A stretch of 64,000 nt of DNA from Mansonella perstans (GCA_037074765.1 JBAMDO010000111.1:1-64000), one strand, 5' to 3'. Counted from the stretch's first letter, positions 40,397 to 50,800 are shown. Notes: generated by a model not told the origin, from the letters alone. Numbers and translations are program-made.

Positions 40397-40984
40397 TCAC
40401 ATTCCATCGTTTGATACGGCTGTTACTTGTATTGCGCGATTTCTTGTGGCACTTCTAGTTCGTCGCGCAATAGGTCCCTCTTCCTTGCTTTCATACACTG
40501 TTTTTTCTGACACTGGTGATTGACTTCTTGAGTTGGATACATCATCAACTCGCAGCGGACACAAAACATTTATTGGTCTTGAAGCTCTTCTGGTCCGACT
40601 AGCGATAGGTTGTTTAAGTTCATCTTCCCGTTTTTTATCTATTTTCTCTTCCATATCGTTGGGAGCATCTATTTCCATGGGGCATAGCATGTTAATTGAA
40701 CAATAAGTTGTTTCCCATTAGGTATTTGGATTGTGGCACTCCTGATACTTCCATTCCATCCTCTGTTGATTTTAATTATTTTTGCCAATTTCCATATACC
40801 GCGAGGTACTTCGGGTTCCATTAATAAAACGATTTCATTCTCATGTGGTCTTCGTTTTTCTGTCTGTTGGAGAAAAACTAATTCTCTTTTTGTGCGTTCT
40901 CTTAGACTCATAAGGTATTCGTCCTTCCACAATTTCCAAAAAACGTCCAATGTGTTAAGAGTATTGATCCAATATTTAACAAGT
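40397..40984 (-). pseudogene. pol: BEL/Pao pol C-terminal domain (DUF5641-like) and tail
   Basis: ORF 40950-40669 reads DVFWKLWKDEYLMSLRER, PHENEIVLLMEPEVPRGIWK and SIRSATIQIPNGK. This is the conserved domain after the integrase in BEL/Pao elements, with NRGWNGSIRSA as a weak relative of the usual GKDG-R-A motif. The frame steps to 40690-40397, an Arg/Ser-rich tail with repeated ARRTRSATR-type clusters, and ends at TGA. About 40 bases later the array sequence resumes, so nothing of the 3' untranslated region or 3' LTR is left. Confidence 0.85.
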
Positions 40985-41953
40985 TTATCCTTTATGGATA
41001 AGGAGTATATTCTTCTTGCCCATTGTCAAAATTGATTGGTATTTCAAGTGAAAACTTAGGTGAAATAAAGTCAATTGTAGGTATGACTCTGTAGTCATCA
41101 AGCCAACGTAGGTCAAGGGACGGGTATTAAGTATTCCCTCTATCTCTACCATTAACGTTATCAGTTCTCCTTCTTTTAAAAGTTCTCTTCCAACAACCCG
41201 TCTTAAAGCTTGTTTTGTGAGTTCAGTGATTCGTTCGTATACTCCACCACCCCAAGGTGCTTTGGTATGGTATTTTTCCGACACATATCTTGTTCTGCTA
41301 AGAAGTTGGAGCTTTCTTCCATTATTGTCACTTAAGACTAATTTTGGATATCCTCGTCGAGCTACAAATCTTCTTAGGATATGCAAGAAATTTTCGGCGG
41401 ATAAATCCTCTGCTATTTCTAGATGTACAGCTCTCATAGTAAAACATGTGAAGAGAGCGATCCATCTCTCTACTCTACCGGTAGTAGATTTGACCGAGAC
41501 TGGTCCCAATTAATCTAGACCTACTTGTTCGAATGGTCTAGATCTTTTTACTCGGGCTTCAGGCAAATTCGGTATTGCCGGTAGTTTGAATGGTTTGGCT
41601 TTCCACCGTTTACAGGTACACATAGATAGCATACGCTTTATTGCGGCTCTTCCCTTTGGTATCCAAAATCTACGTCTTAACTCAGACAAGGTATGTGAGA
41701 TTCCAGCATGATGCAGCACCTCATGTTTCTGCATGATGATAAGATTAGTCACGTAGTGATCTTTTGGTAGGTAGATAGAATATTTGCTGTCCTCATCTAA
41801 CTCCGAATGTTCTAGGCGGCTACCTGATCTCCATAAGTCATCAGGTTTATGTTGAAGCAAATTCCATTTTTTCTTCTCTTTATCTGTTAAATGCGCTGAT
41901 TGCGCTTGTCGGATCAATAAACTGGTTGCTATTTGATAATCGTTTTGAGTCAT
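40985..41953 (-). pseudogene. pol: BEL/Pao integrase remnant with an in-frame stop
   Basis: The section 41953-41513 has the H2C2 zinc-binding region ([37 protein letters not shown]) and ends [15 protein letters not shown] at 41512-41510 sits where Tyr is usual after the first catalytic Asp (GLD-LGP). The section 41509-40985 continues with WIALFTCFTMRAVHLE, LVLSDNNG (second Asp), GGGVYERITELTKQALR and VEIEGILNTRPLTY (catalytic Glu). It then goes out of frame near 41080. Confidence 0.92.
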
Positions 41954-42092
41954 ATTGGTTCCTTTTATAGATAATAATCGGAGCCAAGTAATCCTCTTCG
42001 ATAAGTTTGTTTAATGAATCGAAAAGTCCATACTATCGCTCGTACTAATTTTATCCATTTACTAAAGCGATGTACATCAATAAATTGAGTTA

Positions 42093-42680
42093 TCACCTTC
42101 TCCTCAGTTGGGTTTGGAACCGTGATAGTTTTGCGATAATTGCTTGTTCGAATTCATCATCAGCTTCATAAACGAACTTACAATTAGGCCATTCTAATTC
42201 GGGTCCATCCAACCATTGCGGACCATTCCACCATAGCTTGTTGTTGCGAAGTTTGACCGGTGAAATTCCTCTTGTAGCTATATCGACTGAATTTTCCAAG
42301 CTATGGACATATCTTAAGTTGAATCTGGATTTTCTAATCTCTTCCACTCAATTTTGCACAAATCATGGAAGCAATTTCGTATAATTTGTAATCCAGAAGA
42401 GAGCACATTTTGAATCTGACCACAAAGTAACGGGATAATCTTCCTTTTGTTGCTGCTTTAATACGAACTGACCTGCTCTTACTCCAATCAATACAGGTAA
42501 TAACTCAAGTTTGGGTATCGATATACCTTTGATTGGAGCAATTCGAGATTTAGCAAAGATCAAGAATGATCTTATAGGGCTTCCAGGTAAAACTTTTCGT
42601 ACATAAGCAACTGCGGAATAACCAACTTTGGACGCATCCGTGGATATGTGAAATTCTGTTGGCACTGAGAATTCCATCAT
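42093..42680 (-). pseudogene. pol: BEL/Pao RNase H region remnant
   Basis: ORF 42680-42363 carries the RNase H acid residues in context: STDASKVGYSAVAYVR (first Asp), GISIPKLELLPVLIGVRAG (Glu) and LWSDSKCALFWI (second Asp). A shift and stop near 42355 are followed by 42347-42093 with RYVHSLENSVDIATRGISP and KLWWNGPQWLDGP, the usual linker from RNase H to the integrase in Pao elements. Confidence 0.9.
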
Positions 42681-42750
42681 AAATCTTGGTAGTCCTATTA
42701 CATTTGTTGGCTATTCAGTAATGAGCATCTTCCATTCTTGTTTGTATGTT

Positions 42751-43685
42751 TCATTTAAGGGTTGATCCCATGGAATATTTTCTCGCCATAGGTATTGAAT
42801 AAACAATTAGAATTTGATCATTACTGAGACTAAAAAAATCCAGAGGATCATATTGAGAGGCAATGAATTGTAAAATGGTCCTTTTTATTAAATCCTTTCC
42901 CCGCCATGGTTTTAATATAACATCTACATGATCCCTTTCATGGTTCCAGTTAAGTCCAAGAAAGTTTTTTTTGTTTGTTTGGCTTAGGTCGGAATAAGAG
43001 ATTCGTTCATTGAAATCCTCATCATTTGAAAGAAATTCCCTCACGTTCATTGAGGCTTCTTCAAAAATTATCTTCATTTTCTCATACTCGTACAATGCCT
43101 TTTCAGTATTCTCTGCCGATACAGTGATATTGTCCACATAGAGATTCTTTCTGATTTCTCCAGCTAATTCACTACCATAATTTTCTAGATGATAGTTTAA
43201 AGTCGCTGCTAACAAGAAAGGGGATGATATCACTCCAAAAAGAACTCTCTGGAACGATAACATTTTATATTTTCGTCACAGACTTCTCTGTTTATCTCAT
43301 TTAACCAAAGAAATCGTGTACAATTCCTTTCTTCTTCTTGTAGCCCTATTTGTAAGAATGTCTTTTCGATATCCGCAGTTATCACTATCCTCATCGTTCG
43401 AAAACGTAATAATATACCAACGAAATCTGGTAGCACTATTGGACCTCGATACAGTATGTCGTTTAAGCTTTTAAATCCTTTGTGACGTGTTGAAGCGTCA
43501 TAGACTATTCTTAATTTAGTTGTATTTTTACCAGAGGTTAGCATCTCATGATGTGGTAGATAATGTATAACACCAACCTCATCGTTCGGAGGTACTTCTT
43601 CAATTATTCCAGTTTGTAATTGATCTTTGATCATCTTGTCGTATAAATGAAGAAGCGATAGTTGTAGACGTTTAACTAGATTCAA
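42751..43685 (-). pseudogene. pol: BEL/Pao reverse transcriptase remnant
   Basis: There are two overlapping frames, 43685-43230 and 43263-42751, joined by a frameshift near 43260. Visible Pao-type RT blocks are YLPHHEMLTSGK, TTKLRIVYDAS, SLNDILYRGPIVLPD, GILLRFR, ITADIEKTFLQI and RFLW in the first frame. The second frame has [21 protein letters not shown] and the catalytic-motif region YVDNITVS, with YVDN where YVDD or YVDN is usual for this clade. The N-terminus of the domain is missing, together with the protease. Confidence 0.92.
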
Positions 43686-43699
43686 ACGTCCAAGGCATA

Positions 43700-44802
43700 A
43701 TCCATAATTTTTTTAGTTATTGTAGGTTGTGGCGATTTTTGGTTAGTTCGTATTGTTGATAATGCTGAAGTTCCTCCCGAGTCGTATTTTCGTTTTTGTT
43801 CAGATTTGATAATTGTAGGTTTATTGTCAGCACGGGTGAATGCTGACTATCTTTTACTTGTTGGCTCACTCAAAAAATCCCTTAATTTCGAAATTGACCA
43901 AGGCATATCTAATGTTTTCTGAGTATATACTATTCAAAATCCAAGATGCAACTTGCTTTCTATTGTATTTTCAATACTTTAATGCTCCAGGTTTTCTCCT
44001 GAAGCTTCCAGTTGGCGCAACACTCGTTCGATGTTCTCGACGGTTGTAATCCAATCCTTTTCACTTCTTTTGATAGACTGGAGTTCGTTATATAGTATTG
44101 TCGATATTGTCGAAGGGTCGCCATATTTTTCTTTGAGTAATTGCCTGATTACTTTACAGTTTTCCGGTGCTATATGGTATCCTGATACGACTTGTAAGGC
44201 ATTACCTTTCAGACACGAATACAAGTAATTTAGCTTTTGGATTTTCGGAATTGTTTGTGAATGGATTGCTGCATTGAAGCTGCTCCAAAATTGTCGCCAC
44301 TGTCTTGGGTCACCATTGAAAGTAGGTAAGGATAATTGAGAAAGATTGACAGGAAGGTTTGAAGGAGAAATTAATTTCTCCTTTTCCTTACTCTTTACCT
44401 TTATTCTCATTAATAGCTGTTCCAATTTTTGTTCAGCTTCCTCCTTATCCTTTATTAGCGTTATCAGCGCTTCCTTTCCCTCATGCATCATTCGGAGTAA
44501 TCCGTGTTCACCCTGCATGACTGTTTCATAAATTTTTTCCTCTTTTTCCCTTCTTTTCGTTGCGGTGATTGTTTGAATGTAATTGAACCACTTGTCATTT
44601 GCCTTTTCAAGTGAATCGACGCATAATTGTATTCTATTTTATCTGCGAGTACTTTTCTCCTCGTTATATAAACGTTTCCCTGTTGTTCTAGTGACGCATT
44701 TGGATCCGGGGATTCAAGCTTCAGGGAATTTATTTCTTGAAGAAGAAAAACTAACCTTTTTTTTGTTGGTTTTATACCGGCTATTATGTTACTTGACATC
44801 AT
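43700..44802 (-). pseudogene. gag: BEL/Pao gag remnant (DUF1759)
   Basis: The first frame starts at ATG 44802 (MMSSNIIAGIKPTKKRL), just after the primer-binding site, and runs to 44488. The continuation is in another frame from about 44540, with ORF 44518-43979. It contains a coiled-coil-like charged stretch (KDKEEAEQKLEQLL) followed by the DUF1759 hallmark LPTFNGDPRQWRQFWSSFNA and FNAAIHS, KLNYLYSCLKGNA and LLKEKYGDP. From 43979 to about 43700 the frame still resembles Gag (ESKLHLGF, MPWSISKLRDFL) but has stops. The C-terminal zinc knuckles are not present. Gag would form the intracellular particle. This copy is non-functional. Confidence 0.9.
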
Positions 44803-44804
44803 TA

Positions 44805-44821
44805 CCTCACCTCGGGCACCA
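44805..44821 (-). promoter_or_regulatory. tRNA primer-binding site of the BEL/Pao element
   Basis: On the minus strand, three bases after the LTR end CACGACA, comes TGGTGCCCGAGGTGAGG. It starts with the TGG that pairs with a tRNA CCA end and is placed directly after the LTR. I did not assign the tRNA. Confidence 0.7.
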
Positions 44822-44957
44822 AAATTTGTCGTGATTTTCTTATGAGAGGTCAACTGTTAGCCAATATTTTCCAGCGTTTGATCAGGGAGCGTTGTGTTGG
44901 GTTGAATTGATTGTGGTTGGATTAAGTTTATGTGATTGGACTGAGTTGCGGGAACAC

Positions 44958-44979
44958 CTCAAACTTGGGTAATTAAACC
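44958..44979 (-). other. Complete 22-nt nematode SL1 spliced-leader sequence inside the LTR
   Basis: The minus strand reads GGTTTAATTACC from 44979, then CAAGTTTGAG to 44958. This is all 22 bases of nematode SL1 without a mismatch. The next bases are GTGTTCCC, so SL1 is followed by GT as in an SL RNA donor. However, nematode SL RNAs usually continue GTA, and the nearest clean Sm-like AATTTTGG is 130 bases further, at 44826-44819, overlapping the primer-binding site. I therefore read it as SL1 embedded in the R/U5 part of the LTR rather than as an SL RNA gene. Confidence 0.9.
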
Positions 44980-45133
44980 TTTATTAAAATTATTAACAAA
45001 CGCGAACATAAATATTTAATGTTAAAGGAATTGGATAAGGACATAAGTGAATGAAGAGACAAATGAGTACCGTTACTGAGGTGAAGAAACAGTTAAGTTG
45101 GAGAATTGACAATCTATATATGGTAGTAGAAAG

Positions 45134-45370
45134 GGAGGGAATAATGACGTGATAGAAAGATCATAATGTCAAATGATAAAGGATGGAATAATGACGTGAT
45201 AGGAAGATCATAAGATCAAATGATAAAGGATGGAATAATGACATGATAGGAAGATCATAAGATCAAATGATAAAGGATGGAATAATGACATGATAGGAAG
45301 ATCATAAGATCAAATGATGAAGGATGGAATAATGACGTGGTAGAAAGATCATAATGCCATTAATGTTTAT
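45134..45370. repeat. 47-bp tandem repeat, five copies, in the LTR U3
   Basis: Units begin at 45134, 45181, 45228, 45275 and 45322 (GGATGGAATAATGACGTGAT...), and the last degenerates after about 35 bases. Units 1, 2 and 5 contain AATGACGTG and units 3 and 4 have AATGACATG. The position upstream of the presumed RNA start resembles repeated enhancers in the U3 of retroelements. Confidence 0.9.
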
Positions 45371-45454
45371 CTACAACTTGAATTATTGGCGGTTTCGCGT
45401 TATGACTGTTCACGACAGAAGCTACATAATATGCTCTGCACTGAATTAATTAAT

Positions 45455-47261
45455 TAATCATCGGAAAATTTTCTGAATAAATTGTGAAATTAAATAAAAT
45501 TTTGGAATTTTATCAATACAGCTTGTTATTTATCATTATTGAAAAAAAAGCAGTCAAAGATAAACAAAATTTTCAAGAAAAACAATATCCATGGCAGGAG
45601 AAAAATGAAAGTTCACTGATAAATCAGCTGCATAGATGATATGTGGTCCATATTACCTGAAAATGAGGTACCATTCAATTTTAGTTGAGAAGCTTCTGTT
45701 AAGATGCTTGGCAAATTGCTTCACGTTTTGACCAAATTCACTTTTCCATTATGTTACATGGAAGTTCATTATGGATAAATAGTTGAATTAATGATTACAT
45801 ATGGAAAAAAGTGTTCGGCTACACTGTTGATTACGCGGGTAGAAAATTAATTGCGCAACATTTTTTTCTAGATTGGACTAATGCGAAATGTGGACACTTC
45901 AAAGTGTTTTATGGCCAAGATATCGTGCCATTATGATAGCATATATATATTAACAAAAAAACTAATAAATGCTATAAAACAACCATAAATTTCCATTCCA
46001 AATATTTCAATTTTTGGATTTTTTAAATTTTAAATTTAAAAAATTGCTCCATCTATTCATAATTGCTGATATGATTAATTTCTAGCAATCAATCGTTTAT
46101 TCAAGTCTAAGCAAGTGAACTTGAAATTTTCAACTTGAAACGAGCAAATGTAAAAAAACAACAAAATTCTATCTGCACGGAACTGAATGCTATCTTGTTT
46201 AATTTCATACAGTTTATATATAAAGTACATCTATCAATTTTAACCAGTCAAACTAAAAAACTAAAAAATATTGCGGATTAGAGGTCAATAATTCAGAATA
46301 AATAGCAACGAAAAGTTCAAATCAAAAAATTCACTCTTTCGAATCTTTTATAAGCTATTCCTAGCAAACATCTTTGAATTGCAAATTGCTAAAAAACTTT
46401 AAATTATTAAAAAATAATCTTATTTCATGAGTATTGCAATACAAGATTTAAAAGCTTCCTTCGAAGGAAGAATCATCCTCTTTGACTTGCAAACAATTGT
46501 ATAATCACTCATGGTACTCGTCATGGTATTTGTGGTGGTATTCGTGGTGGTATTCGTGGTGGTATTTGTGGTGGTCCCTGTGGTACCGTCAATCTTATAT
46601 TGAGGATGCTAGTGCAATAAATGAACAGTAGAAGATATATTATGAATATTTAAGATCCTCTTGCAATCTGTAATAATGGTTTTCGTAATAATGATGATAA
46701 TCTTGCCTTATAAGGAAATTTACCTCTTAATCAAACAACAAAATTAGCTGTTCCACCGACCGATTAAGAGACAATTACACTTGAAAACTGTTTCAATCAA
46801 AAACTTAACACATGAAACTAACAGTTCTTATGGCATTCTTCAAATCGAACAAACTCCAGGCATTTTGTTCAACAATGAAGAAGACATTGAAGGAATTGTC
46901 AGTGATTTAAAAGATAAAAATTGTGGTTCTTATACTTTGACAGCGAAATCAATTAATATGACAGATATTAATAGGTTGTTCTAAGACCGTTTATTTTCCG
47001 TATTTCACAGGCAAATAACAAAAATGGATTAAGACTGATTAATAAAAAGGAAGCTGATGTAAATCATAGCAATGGAACTAGATTTCAACCAACCAGTTAT
47101 TTTTTGCTTTGCAAAGATTTTATCAGTAATCATTTTTAACAAATCAAAATTTTTTCTTCTTTTCAATTTGAAATAAATGTTTACTTGTTCAGTCGAAAAA
47201 GTTGAAAACTATGAAGTTGCAATAGATTGAGGGAAAGTTTGCATTCTATTTGTATTGATAT
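45455..47261 (+). repeat. Diverged copy of array-unit positions about 4170-6020
   Basis: Colinear with 4170-6020 of unit A but with many more substitutions and indels than units A-E show among themselves. Shared anchors are GATAAACAAAATTTTCAAGAAA, AATGAGGTA with TTCA, TTCATGTG versus TATCTGCACGG, CTTATAAGGAAATTTACCTC (46708), and the peptide remnant at 46781-46984. The part 46690-47150 is clearly closer to the other units than 45455-46650. No gene. The copy ends where the cox1 NUMT starts. Confidence 0.85.
46513..46586. repeat. 12-bp minisatellite (GGTATTCGTGGT)n
   Basis: About six imperfect 12-bp units differing by C/T. It sits at the place where units A and B have the GTGGATTTAATA duplication (5243-5275, 14051-14082). 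Confidence 0.8.
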
Positions 47262-47705
47262 TTTTTTCTCGTGTTAATGGTTTGTCTTTTTGAGTTACTT
47301 TTGCGGTTTTACTAATAGTATATCAGTCTTTTTTTATTAGTAGAGGTCCTGGGAGTAATTGGACTATTTATTAATCTTTAAGTACGATAGGTCAACCTCA
47401 GATATCTCTAGATTTGATGATTTTAGAATTGCGTACTGTAGGAATTGCTTCTTTATTGTTTTTTATCCATTTTACAGTTACTCTTCAAAATATACGGTCC
47501 ATTGCTATAACATTAGATTAGATAACAGTATTTTTTTGAACTTTTTATTTAATTTTTTTTTTATTTTATTATCTGTACCTGTTTTAGCCGGTTCTTCATT
47601 AATTTTATTACTAGATCGTAATTTTAATACTTCTTTTAACGGTACTAAAAAGGAAGTAGACTTAACTTTAGAAGCATTTCTTTTGATTTTTTGGTCATTC
47701 ATCTA
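47262..47705 (+). pseudogene. cox1: Nuclear copy of mitochondrial cox1 (NUMT)
   Basis: A single frame runs through about 445 bases and reads as the middle of nematode COX1 once TGA is taken as Trp: SRVNGLSFWVTFAVLL, VYQSFFISRGPGSNWTIY, GQPQISLDLMIL, LLSVPVLAGSS, LLLDRNFNTSF and TKK. Two TGA codons fall exactly at Trp positions (SF-W-VTF near 47293; F-W-T near 47539). One TAA (near 47374) and one TAG (near 47518) are real stops under the mitochondrial code. The end, GATTTTTTGGTCATTC, matches the FFGH region of cox1 DNA, with a scrambled stretch just before. It covers roughly one quarter to one third of cox1 and cannot be functional in the nucleus. The protein style is filarial. Confidence 0.9.
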
Positions 47706-47882
47706 AGTGTTTTTAAATTTTTCATAGAAGTGCTGAATTTCCTAAGTGTAATTTAAATTCCTCCCTACTCCTCTAAGCGTAGTTTAAATTCACAGAAGTG
47801 CTGAATTTTATTCAAAAATTTTTGAATGGAAAAACAGAAACATAGCAGAAGATCATTATTTGCTCATATTACATTCATGCTG

Positions 47883-50800
47883 TCAAGTTTCCTTTCTGTT
47901 TTTCCGATAACCCAACATATGTAGAAAGCATCCTGGATCAAGATCATCTGTATCTCCTGGCATCGGTCGATCCTTTGTTTCAGGTGTTGTAAATAGCATT
48001 ATTGCGGCACTAAGAGAAATTACTGCCACAACCAACTTTGGTGCTTGGGGCGTGATACTTTTCTGCAATATGATAAAACTATTGGTTTCATGCAATACGG
48101 TAAATTATACTTCTTAATGACAAGTTCCTTATGGCTATAAAGCTATATATTAGTGCAATATGGAATAGAAAATACTTGAAGTGATATTCACGATGCATAA
48201 GAGTATTTGTGTTTCTGTTCGTATTCTTTCATCTATCCTATCAGAACATTATTGCCTGATAGTAACAAAGGAATAAATAAAACAGAAAATTGGAAAATAA
48301 TGTAAGATATAGCGGAAAAGCAATCGCTCCTCCTGCAAAATCATTGTAGTAGTGAATGAGAGCATAGAAACAGGTACTGATTGAAGAAAGGAGCAAAGTT
48401 ACAGTAATAAGATGAAAAAATGATAATATCTATGATGCAGAGAGAGTTGTTGTTTTTGAAATCAGCCATAATATAAAATTATCTGGCTGATTCCATTAGC
48501 TTTTATTGGTTTTACTAATGCAAGAAGAATCATTAAACTGAAAATTTTCTCCAAAATGTTAACCAATGGAATCCGATCAATGAAGAAAAATAAAAAAAAG
48601 TAATAGCACTTTTTATAATTTTACTATGCCTTCGTGAAACTACCCTTTTTGTGGGAGGTTGTACTTATTCTTATCCTCATCTGTAGCCAAACTTAATCTC
48701 AGAAGGTTTTTAGCAGACGCCTTGCAATTTCATCAGTGATATATTTTTGAAATTCTTTCTCTAATTTTGCTGTATTTTTTTGCATTTTGTTTGTCAATAA
48801 AACTTTCATGTAACAAATATTGATCTTTTGATAGCAGCAGAACTTACAAGCAAGGGTAAATAAGGTGCCGCAATGGCACCAAAGTTGCCAATGAACTGCA
48901 CAGTGCCGTAGAATATATTGCGAATTGTAGTAGGACTCATTTCAGCAAGCATCAGTGGCTGTGCGGCCCAAATAAAAGTATTAAAAAACTTGGCTATTAC
49001 AGCAAGTGCTATTTGCATTGTCCCAGTACCTGCAGTTATATAATCATCGCATTTTAAATTAGCGCTAATATAACTTTTCCTTTCACTTGTTACGGAAGAG
49101 AAGCTAATGTTCAGCTTGTAAAGTTGCGAGCTATGTTGATTGTGACTTGAGTTCAAACTTGTTAGGCTCTGCAAATGAATTTTAGGAGTAAAAGATGGGA
49201 TCAAATTTTAGGAGTAAAAAAAAAAAGAAATTTTAGGATAAAAGATGGATCATTGTGTTCATTGTCTCTAACCTAAAAATCCACTGCGCAGACTTACAGT
49301 CCGCATTTGTAAAGCCTAAAGCAAAAAACGAGGGACAAAATATCAGGTAATAAGGTGCATTAGAAGCAACCGTGCAATCGTGTAACTGTGTATGCAGGCG
49401 ATTCAGGATGGTTGCTCAAAATCGACCTCAGAAATGACATCTTGTTCGAACAACTAAGCAGTTTTTTACGAAGAAAAGCTGATACCTGTTTCAAACGAAG
49501 AGGAACCTAAAAAAGGTCTAACCAATACCTATTTCTGGTTGGTCAGCTGAGGGTAACAGTCAATCAAAAACAATGAATCAGTGATATTTACAATGCTCAT
49601 TATTCAATTTAAGTTAATGTTCCTAGACAGGCAGCAGTTGCCATTATTGAGGGAATACTGGAAAGGTCGCGGAGCACTGTTTATGAACTCGCACCAGCTG
49701 CCGCAAGAAAAGAGATTCAAAGAGGAAATATTTAGCATCGGTCATATTAACTGCCGTCAGCGGTCAACGGCAACATGGAGATGCACCATCCGTAATGCTG
49801 CTGCTTTTTTTGGAAATAAATTTTAGATCAATCTCGAGAGGAAAATACAATGCAAAAAAAAACTGTACTTAATCAATACTGCCTATGAAGGCTTTCCTCC
49901 TGCAATCGGATTTGCTTTCCTACATCAGTTTTTTTAGCCACAAGTACGCTTGCAGCAAGCATGGATAGAGCTCTTCTTCATTTGTGAAGCCTAGCTATTG
50001 ATGATCTTGAATAAGCAATGAAACAAATTACACTATTACAAAGATTACCAGGAAAAAATGCAGCCAAAAAAATTAATACAGATTGCATAGCGAAGGACCA
50101 TATGGTGATAGTACGTCGCCCAAATTTATGTAATAATATTACAGCTAACAAAGCAGCAGGCAATTCGATGAAACCAGACAAAAAATAACCAGTGAAACTA
50201 TCGTCACTTAATGTTGCGCTTAACAGTGCCATAACCCAGTAGGAAAAATTCATTGATATCCTGAAAACGCGAACTCTCTTTGGTTCCAAATATGAATGAA
50301 ATCCGTGAAATTTTCTACTAACTTAAATTATAATAATTATTGTTAAGTGAATTGAATTTACAATGAAGAAAACAAACGAACATCACATAGCACTGCACGG
50401 ACAAATGAAAAAGCGCCACACTGCTGTGAAACATATCTATAACCGTTTGCGATTTAGGCTGATTATTAGATTGCTGGGAGTTCAATTGACATTTACTCAA
50501 GTCAATTTTCACATTGTTATAGCGACAAGCATCTTGAATATATCTAAAATAATATTTCTCATTGAAATTTTTGTATTTGAAGAACAGTAAAAAAATTTAT
50601 GTCCGAATCTGTTCTATTTTAAATTTATTCTAAATCTTTGACATTAGCTGTTAAAGCACCTTTAAAAACTAAGCCAGTACAGGAAGATTTACACCTCTCT
50701 GAAATATCAGTAAAAGCGAGTATGTCAGCAATTGTTTCAATACTTTTTTAATTTGCTAGTTTTTGTGCTTCCTATTTGGATAAAGAAATGGTAGCCTTTT

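Larger units (their letters stand above)
40355..45417 (-). mobile_element. BEL/Pao LTR retrotransposon, degenerate, lacking its 3' LTR
   Basis: Reading from 45417 leftwards the order is LTR, primer-binding site, gag (DUF1759), reverse transcriptase of the Pao type, RNase H, integrase with zinc-binding and DDE parts, and a C-terminal DUF5641-like region. This is the BEL/Pao order. The frame is broken at several places: a shift near 44540, another near 43260, a stop at 41510-41512 inside the integrase, and a shift near 41080. The CCHC knuckles and the aspartic protease expected between gag and RT are absent, since only about 300 bases separate gag at 43979 from RT at 43685. No second LTR follows pol; array sequence resumes at about 40354. 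The copy cannot be autonomous. Confidence 0.93.
44827..45417 (-). mobile_element. 5' LTR of the BEL/Pao element (591 bp)
   Basis: On the minus strand it starts TGTCGTGAAC and ends CACGACA. The TG...CA ends form a 7-bp inverted repeat, as in LTRs. The primer-binding site follows directly. The left-hand half (U3, 45417 to about 44986) contains five copies of a 47-bp tandem repeat. An AATAAA lies at 44985-44980, immediately before a complete SL1 sequence at 44979-44958. The partner 3' LTR is absent, so LTR identity and target-site duplications cannot be compared within this window. Confidence 0.85.

Noticed and set aside
40733..41513. Plus-strand ORFs opposite the retroelement (40733-41035, 41217-41513, also 44031-44834)
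   Set aside because: They are shadows of the minus-strand pol and gag frames.
44820..44979. A genuine SL1 RNA gene
   Set aside because: The leader is followed by GTG rather than the usual GTA, the only clean Sm-like site is 130 bases away inside the primer-binding region, and the whole stretch lies between well-defined LTR ends.
47359..47706. A 115-codon membrane protein gene on the plus strand
   Set aside because: This is the 3' part of the cox1 NUMT read with the standard code; its hydrophobicity comes from COX1.
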